From Boesenbergia rotunda (lineage: Eukaryota; Streptophyta; Magnoliopsida; Zingiberales; Zingiberaceae), in NCBI GenBank assembly GCA_024364735.1, contig JAGFNQ010001190.1, positions 310,001-374,000 on the forward strand: 64,000 nucleotides of DNA, read 5' to 3'. Of the stretch, positions 11,106-22,103 are shown piece by piece (the first letter of the stretch is position 1; every line of letters starts with the position of its first letter). Both the position numbers and the translations under genes were made by a program. Under the pieces are notes generated by a model, which did no database searches, had not been told where the DNA came from, and saw only the letters and a list, made by a program, of their open reading frames with translations.

Positions 11106-12614
11106 TGTTGGGACCGGTAGACGAGCTAGAGGGGGTGATTAGCTCCGATTTGCTCCGTGATGATTTGTCGCGGCGGAAGACTTGAGCAAACGCTAACACA
11201 AAGGATTCACTTGGTATCCACCCCGGACGGGTGACTAATCCAAGGATCCACTCTCCTCACTCTCTCATACACTATGAAAGATCTCCTTCTTGAGGTGGAG
11301 AAACCTCTTACAAGCTTACAAGAAGATACAACAAGAATCTAAGCAAATACAAAATGAAATCTTACAAGATTTACAATGATAAGCTCAAGCTTTGCTTTCC
11401 TTGCTATCTTCAAGCTTGTGATTGCCTCTAGAACCTTGGAAATGCAGCAGCAATATCCTCCAAGGCTTCCCTTGAAATGACACTGATGAAGGAGAAGAAG
11501 GGAAGAAGAGTTGTGGCTTAAAACCTGCGTGAAAACCCTTATACCCGACGCCTAGGGTTTCCTAATCGATTACCCAATCGATTACCACGTCATACTAGCC
11601 GTTCAACGGCTAGTTTTTGAACCTGAATCGATTAGCCAATCGATTAAGACTCCCCTTAATCGATTGCTGAATCAATTCAGCACCTTTTTGTGCTCTCGCG
11701 TCACACTACAGTAATCGATCACCTGATTGATTAGTAGACCCCTTAATCGATTGACCAATCGATTAAGGGAAGGCTGAATCGATTACCCAATTGATTCAGT
11801 CACCTTCTGTTCTCGCAATAAAACTCTCTTAATCGATTCACTCTCTCCTTAATCAATTACCCAATTGATTAAGATCCTCCTTAATCAATTACCTAATTGA
11901 TTACGGTCCTTCTTAATCAATTACCCAATTGATTAAGATCCTTCTTGTTCTCGCGAGACAACAACCCAATCGATCATCCAATCGATTGAGACCAACCTAA
12001 CTTGTGTTCACGGTCAACCCTTTGACCAACCTAGATTTCTCGGTCAAACCCCTTTGACCAACCTAGATTCTCGGAACCTGAAACTGATTCTCCATCCTAG
12101 CTCTCAACTAGGACTTAACCTGATTCCCAACCAGGTTTGCCTAACCCTCGAGTTAGGTCTAGTCTCTCGGTAGACTTCCACCTTGCCAGCGTGCGATCTA
12201 CCCGATCCACCTGACTTCACCTAGTCCCACTAGGTCTTTTCCCATTGCTAGCGTGCGATCTCCCTGATCCACCTGGACTTCACCTAGTCCCACTAGGTGT
12301 GCCTAGTCCCACTAGGTCTTTTCCCATGCCAGCGTGCGATCTCCCCGATCTACCTGGACTTTACCTAGTCCCACTAGGTGTGCCTAGTCCCACTAGGTCT
12401 TTTCCCGTGCCAGCGTTCGATCTCCCCGATCCGCCTGGACTTCACCTAGTCAAGTCTCCAGTTAACCATGACCCACTTGACATCATACGACATTCAAACA
12501 TAATTATCAAACATCAAAACATACAAACATAAGCTCACCAAGCTTATCAGACATCGGCTCACCCGAGCCTAGTCAACCTAGGTCAACCCTAACCTAACCA
12601 AGATTGCACCAATA
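11106..12614 (-). repeat. 5' LTR of gag-only copia, copy 1
   Basis: 1509 bp, TGTTGGGACC...CACCAATA on the plus strand. It contains the TATA-like box at 11536-11545 (minus), an AATCGATT paired-palindrome array at 11561-11995 and a proximal hairpin array at 12183-12450. It is nearly identical to 6169-7688 apart from array length changes. Confidence 0.9.
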
Positions 12615-13060
12615 ATAACAAATCTCTCAATCGATTACCCTAATCGATTAGGTCATACTGAATCGATTTAATATCTTTCTGTGCTCCATAAAAACAACCC
12701 CCAATCGATTACCTAAATTGATTCGTTAAGGCCTAATCAATTGGCCATTTGTTTCAGAGCCTTATTGTTCTTCGCAAAAAACTCCCAATCGATTAGACAA
12801 TCAACATAATTGATTTGAGCAGGTCCCAATCGATTATGCACTCTGCCTGATCTATTGTCCTTGGGCTAATTGATTGCACTAATTGATTGTCTAATCCTAA
12901 AACAAATGAAAAGCAGTTCCGGCTAATCCGGAAGTCCGAAGTGCCGCGCACTTTCTCCTGGAGCCTCTTTGGTCGCAAAGCTTCATCTTAGCGCTTTTGC
13001 TTTGCATAGAAACACTTAGCAGATGATGGAATTGATATTCTAAGTTAAGGGGTCGAAACC

Positions 13061-13070
13061 CCTATTTATA
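13061..13070 (-). promoter_or_regulatory. TATA box of family D LTR
   Basis: Minus-strand TATAAATAGG lies 10 bp downstream of the GGCGCC array in element orientation. It has the spacing and flanks of a plant LTR core promoter. Confidence 0.55.
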
Positions 13071-13080
13071 CAGCTTCTTG

Positions 13081-13290
13081 GGCGCCCTAAAGGCCTCTGA
13101 GGTGCCTCATAAGCGATCAAACCTGATCCGCAATCGCGGTCTTCGCACAGGGATAAAACTACCCTTCCCAGGCGCCTGGGAACTCTAGGGCGCCTGGGTA
13201 GGGGGGCGCCTGGGATGAACTCCCTCACCCCATAACCCAGGGTGCCCCCATCTTCTTGGGTGCCTGACTTTATTCAAGCGCCCAGGAAGA
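13081..13290 (-). repeat. GGCGCC palindrome array
   Basis: Repeated GGCGCCC / GGCGCCT words (near 13081, 13160, 13190 and 13204, with degenerate ones to 13290) in a GC-rich block. The block is directly upstream, in element sense, of the TATA box at 13061-13070. Confidence 0.65.
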
Positions 13291-13831
13291 GGTTTCCCAA
13301 GCCATCTCTTGTGTTTGCTCGCTTGTCTTGCCTCCAACTCTAGGTACCTGCAAGATATACAAACACAAGACAAACAAATATATAATTATAGGTTCTGATT
13401 TTGAATTTATGTGAAATCCTAGGTTGAACCGACGCTTAATGTTCTCTTTCCTGGGGAATGTGCCTTAACCTACTCCACCCTGGAAAAGTTACCTTTGCCA
13501 ACCGGGACCTCCAGTTGGACTTTTGCTTAACCTCCGAGACTCCCGGATCTCGAGACGTCTGAACCTTGACCCGTCTCTACTTCTGTCCATAGCCCTCGCT
13601 TGGCTACATTGCTCGGTCCCTCAGACCAAGACTTCGTGCTCGGCCTCCGAGAACTCGGATCTCGAGACGTCCGATCCTCGACCCGTCTCTACTTCTATCT
13701 GTGATCCCCGCTCGGCAAAGACTCCATTGCATGATCCCTGACCAGGACTTCGTGCCCAATTCCTCGAACTAGGACTTCGGTGCCCAACCCTCGGCCAGGA
13801 CTTATTGCCCAGCTTCACTCACCAGGACTTC

Positions 13832-16138
13832 TGTAACGCCCCAAAATTTCCATTTTTAGTTCTTAAAGTCCTTAGAATTATTTAAAAATGGTTTAGAAAT
13901 ATTCTAGATATTTTTAGGAATTTTTAGAATATTTTTATGGAATTTTCCGAGTCCGTTTGGTATTTTAAAGAAAAAGAAAGAAAAAGGAAAAAAGGAAAAA
14001 TTTTAAAAGGGCAGCAGGGAGTTCGAACCCGCGACCTGCACAAAACCAGACAAGCGCGCGACCAGCCAGGCTAGGGTATCAAGCACAGCAAAGGGTGGAG
14101 AGACTTATATTTAAGGGGTAGTTAGGCCGATCCGCCCCATAGGTATAAATAGATAATTAAATAGAGAAGTTTTATTTCTCTCCTCTCCAAACCCTCACGC
14201 CGACCCCCTCTCCTCTCTTGGGCGACGCCGACCAACACCAAGCCCTCGAGGGCCGGCCAAAGCTCTCCTCCGAGAGATATTCTATATTCGGATCCCGCGA
14301 CGAGAGGAACGCGTAGGCGTGAAGAATTCTCCGAGATCTCAAGTTTTCTCGAACCTCCGACGCCGTTCTTGGTTGTAAGTCCAAGATATCAATGTAAGTA
14401 CTGCTCACCTGCAGTAAGAGGCGGTTTTTCCGCGAGAATTTCCTTTAAAAGTTTTAAAAGAGATAGTTTTCTTTAGTTTATGATTTTTGGCATGTGATAT
14501 TAGTTCATTATATGTTTGTATAAGTTGATTAAGCACCCTATATGAGATTAGGGCTAAGAAAAGTTATGAGAAAAGAAAAGAGAAGATAAAAATAAGAAAA
14601 GAAAAGGCCAAGGCCTTAAGAAATCCCCAAAAGTCAAGACTTAGGGATTTTAGCACGCAAGGTGCTCGAGAAAATGCCAAGGCATTTACAGATAAGAAAG
14701 AAAGAAAGAAAAGTTTTTTATTTTCTAAGGCCAGTACCGGCGTCCAAGGGCGTCGTTAAAGAAATCCAGGTGTCCAATTCCAAGGTCTTGGCCCTGGTAG
14801 ACCAAGGTCTGCTCTATTAGGATTGGTGGCTCGCTACCCCAACCTTTTAGGGAACGCGCATATGAGATGGTACTTACGTCTTCAGTGGATCCAAGTGATT
14901 ATTATTTTCAAGTATATGCTTTAGCAAAGTTTCGAAAATTTATGAAAGTTTCAAAAGTTAAGGAATAGCTAAAGTTTCAAGTTGAGCCAAGAAAAGTAAA
15001 TTGAGATTTATTATTGCTTGAGTATGCATGTGTTGAGTTATACATGTTCTTAGTGTTTCTTTCGAGCATATTAGTATCTCATATGATTTTCATATTGTTC
15101 TAGAAGCATGTTTGCACATTTCGAGATTTTGTGAGCTAGATAGTACTTACTAAGCTTTTTGCTTACTAGTTGCATTTTCCTCTTACTGCAGATAAAGGTA
15201 AAGGCAAGCAATTCTGAAGGAAGACGACGAGGCGGCGCTGAGTAAAGTGTGTATGGTGGCTGATTATGGAGAGATCTTTGGCACAAGACAATTTAGTTGT
15301 TTAATTCACAATGTTATAGTTCATTTGAATTTCAAGTTCTTGTTTTATGGAGTTTAGCGAACATTTAAGCTTTGAATAGTTTTACATGCTCAATTTCTTA
15401 GGGTGAAGATTCCATGTCATTTCATTTAGCATATATATCCTTATGATGACATTAGATGAGTAGAAGTGTGAGTAGTTGGAAATATTGATACTTTGTTAGA
15501 AATATAGATGCATGTGCCAAGATAGTATTAATTTCTCTTTGAATCAAGTTTTATTGCCTAAATATGTTTAGAAGAGTTGCATTCACATTTCATAATGCTT
15601 TAGCAAGGTTATAGAACATGTATTTGGTGTTATGAATGCATAGGAGTCAAGATTGGTACACACTCTATTGTTAAAGTTCATATAACCTTGAATAGCTTAT
15701 TTCCTTCCGCAAAAGTCCTAATTACAAATTTATGGATTCATTTTGATTGGCTAAATTGATTGGAAAACTGGCCTAGAGTATAGAAATGGTGTCATGATTC
15801 TATTTGGCTCGAAAGTATAGGTTTGGTGGAGTTTTGAAGCAAGTGCCGAAATCTAAAAATTCTGTTTTCAGGCCTATCAGTCGACTAATACAGTATCAGT
15901 CGACTGATACCCGAAAGTGGAGTTGGGCGAGGCAAGTTTCAATAAGTTTCACCTTAGGAGTTTTTGAGGAAGAAAGTGTGACATGGTATCATGCATGACT
16001 ATTAGAGTTAGTATATCATAGATAGATTTAAATTGAGAAGAAAAAAAAAAGATTTTCGCATTCTTTAGTCGTGCATTAGAGTCGAGAAGTAGACAGAAGT
16101 AACGATCCGTCTAAGGCAGGAGAAGGCGGGTCGCTACA
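13832..16138 (+). mobile_element. Ty3/gypsy solo LTR with perfect TSD
   Basis: 2307 bp from TGTAACGCCCC to GGGTCGCTACA, bounded by the 5-bp duplication ACTTC (13827-13831 and 16139-16143). Removing it restores the repeated ACCAGGACTTC context of the host LTR. A TATA box (GGTATAAATAGATA) is near 14139, with CT-rich leader sequence after it. Structure and TGTAACGCCCC start fit Tekay-like Ty3 LTRs. A solo LTR implies loss of the internal region by LTR-LTR recombination. One extra palindromic pair, ATCAGTCGACT...ATCAGTCGACTGAT, lies at about 15876-15912. Confidence 0.9.
14020..14085 (-). other. tRNA-like pol III box A/B module inside LTR
   Basis: On the minus strand TAGCCTGGCTGG (box A-like) is followed about 40 bases later by GGTTCGAACTCC (box B-like), then CTGCTGCCCTTTT and further T-runs. 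It is antisense to the host LTR. The T-stem does not pair well, so it is not a functional tRNA gene; it could be a captured or fortuitous tRNA-like promoter. Confidence 0.4.
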
Positions 16139-16516
16139 ACTTCGTCCACCTAGCTTCACTAACTAGGACCCAGCTTCACTCACCAGGATTTCCTTCACCT
16201 AGCTTCACTCACTAGGATTTCCTTCACCTTGATAAAGACTTCTTTTGCTAGTCATCTTAATCCTGACTAGACTTCTCTTCTTCCAAACATCAAGTCCTGT
16301 TTGGCTCAGTCCTTGGTCTAACTGACCAACACTCTGCCAAATATCAAGTCATGTTTAGCTAACCCTTGGTCAACCTGATCAATCTTGGCTTTACCCTACA
16401 AAACATTAGATCCTATTTGGCTTAACCCATGATCAATTTAACCAAACCTCAGTATATTGTCAAATATCGAAACACTAGAGGTTGACTGTTCAAGTCTGAT
16501 GCTCTTTGCACAAACA

Positions 16517-18184
16517 ATGGCAAAGTTGCTGAAGGCCGGGCATATCAGAGAGGTTCAATTCCCAACATGATTGGCGAATGTTGTGCTGGTCCCTAAGCCC
16601 GGGGGTAAATGCCGGGTATGTATTAACTTTCATGATTTAAATGAAATCTGTCCTAAAAACTGTTACCCCTTGCCTCGCATTAATCAGCTGGTAGATTCTA
16701 CCTCCAGTTATGAATACATTTCGATGTTGGATGCTTATCAGGGATATCATCAAGTCCCCCTTACTTGGGAAGATCAGGAGAAAGTCTGCTTTGTAAGGCG
16801 GATGACACCTACTGTTACACTGCCATGCCGTTCGGGTTGCGTAATGTCGGGGCTACCTATCAACGAATGATAGATAAGCTATTCCGACACCATATCAGAC
16901 GGAACATTGAAGTGTACGTAGATGGCATTTTGATCAAAATAGAGAAGGGGAAGGATATGATCGCAGATGTAAGGGAGACCTTCGCTACCTTGAGGGCCAA
17001 TGGACTGAAACTGAATCCCGCTAAATGTCTGTTTAGAGTAAAGAGTGGGTGGTTTCTCGGCTATATGGTGACAGAAAGGGGACTTCACACCCGGAGAAGA
17101 TACAAGCTATTCTCGAAATGTCATCCCCCTGTAATCTCAAAGAAGTGCAGCAACTTAACGGAAGAATTACAGCCTTGTCCCGGTTCATATCCCGATCAGC
17201 AGACAGAACCTTGTCTTTCTTTAAAATCTTAAGGAAGGCAGTCAAATTCGAATGGGACGACCAATGCGAGAAATCTTTCACAGAGTTAAAGGCCTACCTC
17301 TCAGAGCTTCCCATCCTGTATAAGGTGCTGGGAGGGGAAGCATTATTCGTCCATCTATCAGCGACTGAACAGGCCATAGGCTCGCGCTCATTCACGAGGA
17401 AGGTAATATTCAATACCCATCTATTTCTTTGGGTACCTTCTTAAAGATGCTGAGACTCGGTATACCACCCTGGAAAAGCTGGCATATGCCTTAATACTGA
17501 AGGCACGAGGACTGATGTCATATTTCCTGGCACACCCCATCGTGGTGCTTACTAATACGCCCACTTGGGTGTGTCCTCGTCGCGAATCTGGAGGTCTCGG
17601 GACGACTAATTAAGTGGATGGCCGAGTTGAGTGAATATGGAATTGAATACCAACCCGGACGACCATCAAGGCACAAGCCCTAGTCGACTTCATGCTGGAA
17701 GTCCGTACCGATGCCAGAGGTCGTGGAGGTATGGAAGATTTATGTTGATGACTCTTCCAATCACAAGGCCAGCGGGGTGGGAGTCTTAATGATCTCTCCC
17801 AGGGAAGATGTGTTACAATTATTCATCCGACTCAACTTTCGGGCCACCAATAATGAGGCCGAGTATGAGGCTATACTAACCGGACTCTAGACCGCTAAAT
17901 AGGTAGGGGTCATGCGAGCCGTACTACACTTAGATTCTCAACTCGTGGCTCAACAATTAAGAGGGGAGTTCGAAGTCCGAAACGAACGTCTGCAAAAGTA
18001 GGCCCTTATATATGAGCAACTGAAAACTTCGTTCACTGAGGTCACCTTGCAGAAGATATCTCGAGCGGGCAATGTCAAGCCAGATGAACTAGTCAAACTA
18101 GCGAGCTCCCTCACGCTGTGCATGCTGGACAAGCCTAGTGTCTCGGAAGAAGCGGTGTCTCAGATCGAGTAAGGAATTCCTGAC
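16517..18184 (+). pseudogene. Ty3/gypsy Tat-lineage pol fragment (RT, RNase H)
   Basis: A broken reverse transcriptase/RNase H region. Frame +2 (about 16571-16800) encodes LANVVLVPKPGGKCRVC, YPLPRINQLVDST and MLDAYQGYHQVPL. The frame then shifts, giving MPFGLRNVGATYQRMIDKLF and VYVDGILIK. It shifts again near 17060 to an RNase H region with FEWDDQCEKSF. An archaeal-type second RNase H, characteristic of the Tat lineage, follows near 17735 (IYVDDSSNHKASGVGVLMIS, NNEAEYEAILTGL) with more stops. The catalytic YVDD is YVDG, and at least two frameshifts are present, so it is dead. The 5' side is cut by the family D LTR and the 3' side by the gag-only element at 18185. Confidence 0.85.
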
Positions 18185-19527
18185 TGTTGGGACCGGTAGA
18201 CGAGCTAGAGGGGGGTGATTAGCTCCGATTTGCTCCGTGATGATTTGTCGCGGCGGAAGACTTGAGCAAACGCTAACACAAAGGATTTACTTGGTATCCA
18301 CCCCGGACGGGTGACTAATCCAAGGATCCACTCTCCTCACTCTCTCATACACTATGAAAGATCTCCTTCTTGAGGTGGAGAAACCTCTTACAAGCTTACA
18401 AGAAGATACAACAAGAATCTAAGCAAATACAAAATGAAATCTTACAAGATTTACAATGATAAGCTCAAGCTTTGCTTTCCTTGCTATCTTCAAGCTTGTG
18501 ATTGCCTCTAGAACCTTGGAAATGCAGCAGCAATATCCTCCAAGCTTCCCTTGAAATGGCACTGATGAAGGAAGAAGAAGGGAGAAGAGTTGCTACGCCA
18601 AAACCTGCGCGAAAGCCCTTAACTCGACACCTAGGGTTTTATGAATCGATTAGCCAATCGATTACCACGTATGGACTTTAGCCTTCAACGGCTAGTTTTC
18701 GAACCTGTAATCGATTAGCCAATCGATTACCAGATTCCCTGAATCGATTACCCAATCGATTCAGCACCTTCTCTGTTCTCTCGCGCAACTGCCGTAATGA
18801 TTACTCCCCAATCGATTACCAGATACTGAATCGATTACCCAATCGATTCAGACTTTCTGCTCCCAATTCGCATTCAAGACCTCGCTGTAATCGATTCACC
18901 TATTCGATTACGACTTCTTAATCGATTACCCAATCGATTGAGTCCAACCTCAACTTCATTAACCACCAAGCCTAGGTTCCCTACCAAGTTCCGGTCAACC
19001 CCTTTGACCAACCTGGATTTCTCCACTCCTAGCTCCACAGCTCGGACTTAACCTGATTCCCAACCAGGTTTGCCTAACCCTCGAGTTAGGTCTAGTCTCT
19101 CGGTAGACTTCCACCTTGCCAGCGTGACGATCTACCCTGATCCACCTGGACTTCACCTAGTCCCACTAGGTCTTTTCCCATTGCCAGCGTGCGATCTCCC
19201 TGATCCACCTGGACTTCACCTAGTCCCACTAGGTGTGCCTAGTCCCACTAGGTCTTTTCCCATGCCAGCGTGCGATCTCCCCGATCCACCTGGACTTCAC
19301 CTAGTCCCACTAGGTGTGCCTATCCCACTAGGTCTTTTCCCATGCCAGCGTGCGATCTCCCCGATCCGCCTGGATCTTCACCTAGTCAACTCGACACCAT
19401 ACGCATTCAAACATAATTATCAAACAATCAATGTAAACATCAAACATAAGCTCACCAGCTTACAGACATCGCTCACCGAGCCTTGTCAACCTAGGTCAAC
19501 CCTGACCTAACCAAGATTGCACCAACA
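18185..19527 (-). repeat. 3' LTR of gag-only copia, copy 2
   Basis: 1343 bp, about 150-175 bp shorter than the three sister LTRs because of many scattered small deletions that begin near 18541. The first 350 bp are almost identical to copy 1. The AATCGATT array (18641-18942) and proximal array (19113-19385) are present. The TATA-like motif is degraded (CCTTAACTCG). Confidence 0.85.
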
Positions 19528-20949
19528 ATCTCCCCCTTTTTGATGTTTGACAATATGTTTGGAAAGACTAACCCTATTACCTTTCAATTTTCTCCCCTTT
19601 GAAACATCAAACTCTCCCGAAAGTCTATATCGTCAAAGACATGCTCAACCTTGAGCATTCATCATAATGAAGATTTCCAATCTTCATCCTTTCATTTTAC
19701 CAAAAAAAAAATACAACCACATGCTTTTAAGGAAGACCTCCCCCTCAAAACATGCTCTAACTCCTATCATTGCACCAACAATGATTTTTGAGTTCCTAAA
19801 ACTTTAGGAAACTCAACTGAGGTATTGAGATTTTGGGATTCAAAACTTGAACCAAAACCTCTCCTTAACCCTTATGTTCACCAACTATCCCTCTTTTGAT
19901 TTCACAATGAAATTTACCCAAATATACTTATAAAAGTAATTCAGGGTTTAGGGATTGTAGGTTACTAAAAATGGGTTATTGACTGAAATAGACATTTTCA
20001 GTCTCACCAATCGATTGGTGTTGGGAACCAATGATTACTATGCCTAATCGATCAACTGATCGATTCGGCTGCTTAATCGATCAAATGATCAGATTACCGA
20101 GCTTCTGTGCTCGCAAAGATCAATCTCCAATCGATTGGCCAATCGATTGGGTATTTCTGATCTAAAAAATTTCAGTCCGAATTCAGAAACTCCTAAATAA
20201 TTCTACAAAATTCGAAAAATCTAAAATTTTGTGTAGACATTATTTATACCATAACTATCAGGAAAAATAATTTTTATGAAAATACTCTCTTTTCAATGAT
20301 TGAAAAAATTGAAACATTGAAATATTCAATGTTTTATTTTGTATCCATTTCATCAATGATGAGTCTATCAAAAGATAGTCTTCACCAAGGTTTTCCAAAT
20401 AGTTTTAAAATGTTTTTCAAAAACAATATCCAACCATGTTCCTTGGGCTAAATGCACATACTTGTACATTAGCTTTCCCAATGATTGAGTTATTACTTCA
20501 TATTTTGATGATCTAAAACTCAATAGGATGCATATAATCAACACTTTGAGTTTTGTTCATCACCCTAACATCTCACTTGTTTCTAATGTGTCTCAAAAAC
20601 ACACAAAGTCAACTTATGGTCTTAGTGAGATGTATAAGTCCATGTTTCCCTAACTAAGGGTTCATGCATTTCTACCTAGGCATTATAAACTTGATCATCC
20701 ACCTAGATGTCAATTAATGCCAATGTCCTTAATTCAATAAAAATTGATTTATGCATGATAATGACTATGACATGCATCATATAGAGATTTTACAAATTAT
20801 GCAACTAGATGATGCATGTATGACATGACATGTAATTTTTCATAATGAAATATGAATGATGAATATGATGTCATGGCATGTGATAGGGCATACAAAACAT
20901 GCATAGTAGCAAAAAGAAATACCTAGATTTCCTATCTAAGTATCAATAA
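19528..20949 (-). other. 3' internal region of copy 2, indel-rich
   Basis: Collinear with 7689-9179 of copy 1: polypurine tract, AATCGATT-type internal cluster (about 20003-20150) and AT-rich remnant. It has frequent single-base losses. No coding frame. Confidence 0.75.
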
Positions 20950-20974
20950 NNNNNNNNNNNNNNNNNNNNNNNNN
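20950..20974. other. Assembly gap (25 N)
   Basis: A run of 25 N. The flanks correspond to 9179 and 9981 in copy 1, so about 800 bp of gag tail and 3' remnant are probably missing rather than 25. Confidence 0.95.
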
Positions 20975-21118
20975 CCTTAGATGTGGTAGTCCTAGCATGG
21001 AAAAGCTCTATAGTTTTCCTTAGGTTTCTCATGCCTCCTATGTTCATGATAAATTGCATTAAAATGATAAAAATTATTTCTAGCATGCATATTATCATGA
21101 TTTAAATAAGTACATTAC

Positions 21119-22029
21119 CTAATGGTACCTTAGTCTTGTTCTTGGAGGCTCCCCCTTGATTTGAGCTCCTCCTTTTTGCTTTAGTTGGGATCCTCCCCCT
21201 TTGGACATTGATTCCGAAATGTCCCTTTTGCTTGCATGAGAACCACACAATGTGCTTTTATCCTTCTTTACTTTGGGGCGACTTCCTTTGGCTTCTCCTT
21301 GGTCTTGGGTGCCACTTGCACCTTCTTCTTGACCAATTTGGGACACTTACTCTTATAGTGTCCTTTTTCCCTACACTCAAAGCAAATGATATGATCTTTA
21401 TTTTTACAAATTGAAATGTTTATACCTTTGCTTGTAGGGGTGACACTTTCTTCCTCTTCATTGACATTGGAAAATGATGTTGAAACCTCTTCTTGTTCCG
21501 GCGTCAATGTCAAATTTTGCTCCTCTTCAACCCTTGAAGTGGAGGCTTCTTGAGCTTCATCTTCGGATGTTGAGCACCTCTCAACTTCCGAATCTTCTTC
21601 CTTCGATGAATCTCCCTCTTCGGATTTGTCTTGAATTTGTACAGTGGAGGGATCTTCATGAAGCCTTGCCAATTTGCTCCAAAGCTCTTTGGCATCTTGA
21701 AATTCCCCAATTTTATCCAAGATGGTGCTTGGCAATAGATTGACCAATAACTTGGTCACTTTGTCGTTGGCCTCGCATCTCTTGATTTGCTCCTCATTCC
21801 ATTTGCTTTTCTTGAGAAGCTTTCCTTTGGTGCTTGTTGGAGCTTCAAAACCCTCCATTAGAGCAAACCATTGCTCTATCTCCATCATGAAGTAATTTTC
21901 AATCTTTGACTTCCAAAGATCGAAATTTGCCTTGTCGAATGGTGGAGGTGCCCGGGTGTCATAGCCGAACTCCATTTTTGAAGTTGAACTCTCTTGATGA
22001 TGACTTCTTGAAATTAGGGTTTCTTCCAA
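21119..22029 (-). pseudogene. Copia gag of copy 2, frameshifted
   Basis: The N-terminal 250 residues (21268-22029) parallel the copy 1 gag, including the same in-frame loss of the middle of the gag domain and the first zinc knuckle CFECREKGHYKSKC. Near 21270 the frame shifts and a second frame continues to 21119 with a damaged second knuckle (STLCGSHASKRDI). The rest lies in the N gap. The frameshift sits in the error-prone flank of the gap, so it may be a sequencing error rather than a real mutation. Confidence 0.8.
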
Positions 22030-22103
22030 CTTCTTCTTCTTCCTCTAGCTCTTGCCCTCTTGGCGATGAGTCCAAAGAAGAGCAACCTTGCTCTGATACC
22101 ACT

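Larger units (their letters stand above)
6169..12614 (-). mobile_element. Complete gag-only SIRE-like copia element (copy 1)
   Basis: A 6.4 kb element on the minus strand: 5' LTR 11106-12614, primer-binding site 11092-11103, gag 9466-11037, 3' remnant, polypurine tract and 3' LTR 6169-7688. It is flanked by a perfect 5-bp duplication, ATAAC at 6164-6168 and 12615-12619. LTR ends are TG...CA (the right end reads CCAATA, a C-to-T change from CCAACA). The internal region is only about 3.4 kb and has no protease, integrase, reverse transcriptase or RNase H, so it must depend on enzymes supplied in trans. The layout corresponds to the published class of TR-GAG non-autonomous elements. A second copy lies at 18185-23600. 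Confidence 0.9.
12620..16516 (-). mobile_element. SIRE-type copia LTR (family D), interrupted
   Basis: Minus-strand LTR-like sequence. Its element-sense start is near 16516 (TGTTTGTGCAAAG); the other boundary is unclear. In element orientation it shows a proximal array of about 31-bp units around CCTAG...CTAGG (16250-16141 and 13830-13790), a roughly 110-bp tandem duplication with CTCGAGACGTC (13520-13720), a GGCGCC palindrome array (13290-13081), a TATA box (13070-13061), and AATCGATT-type words at 12900-12627. A 2.3 kb solo LTR splits it at 13832-16138. It has no coding frame of note and abuts a Tat fragment at 16517. Confidence 0.55.
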
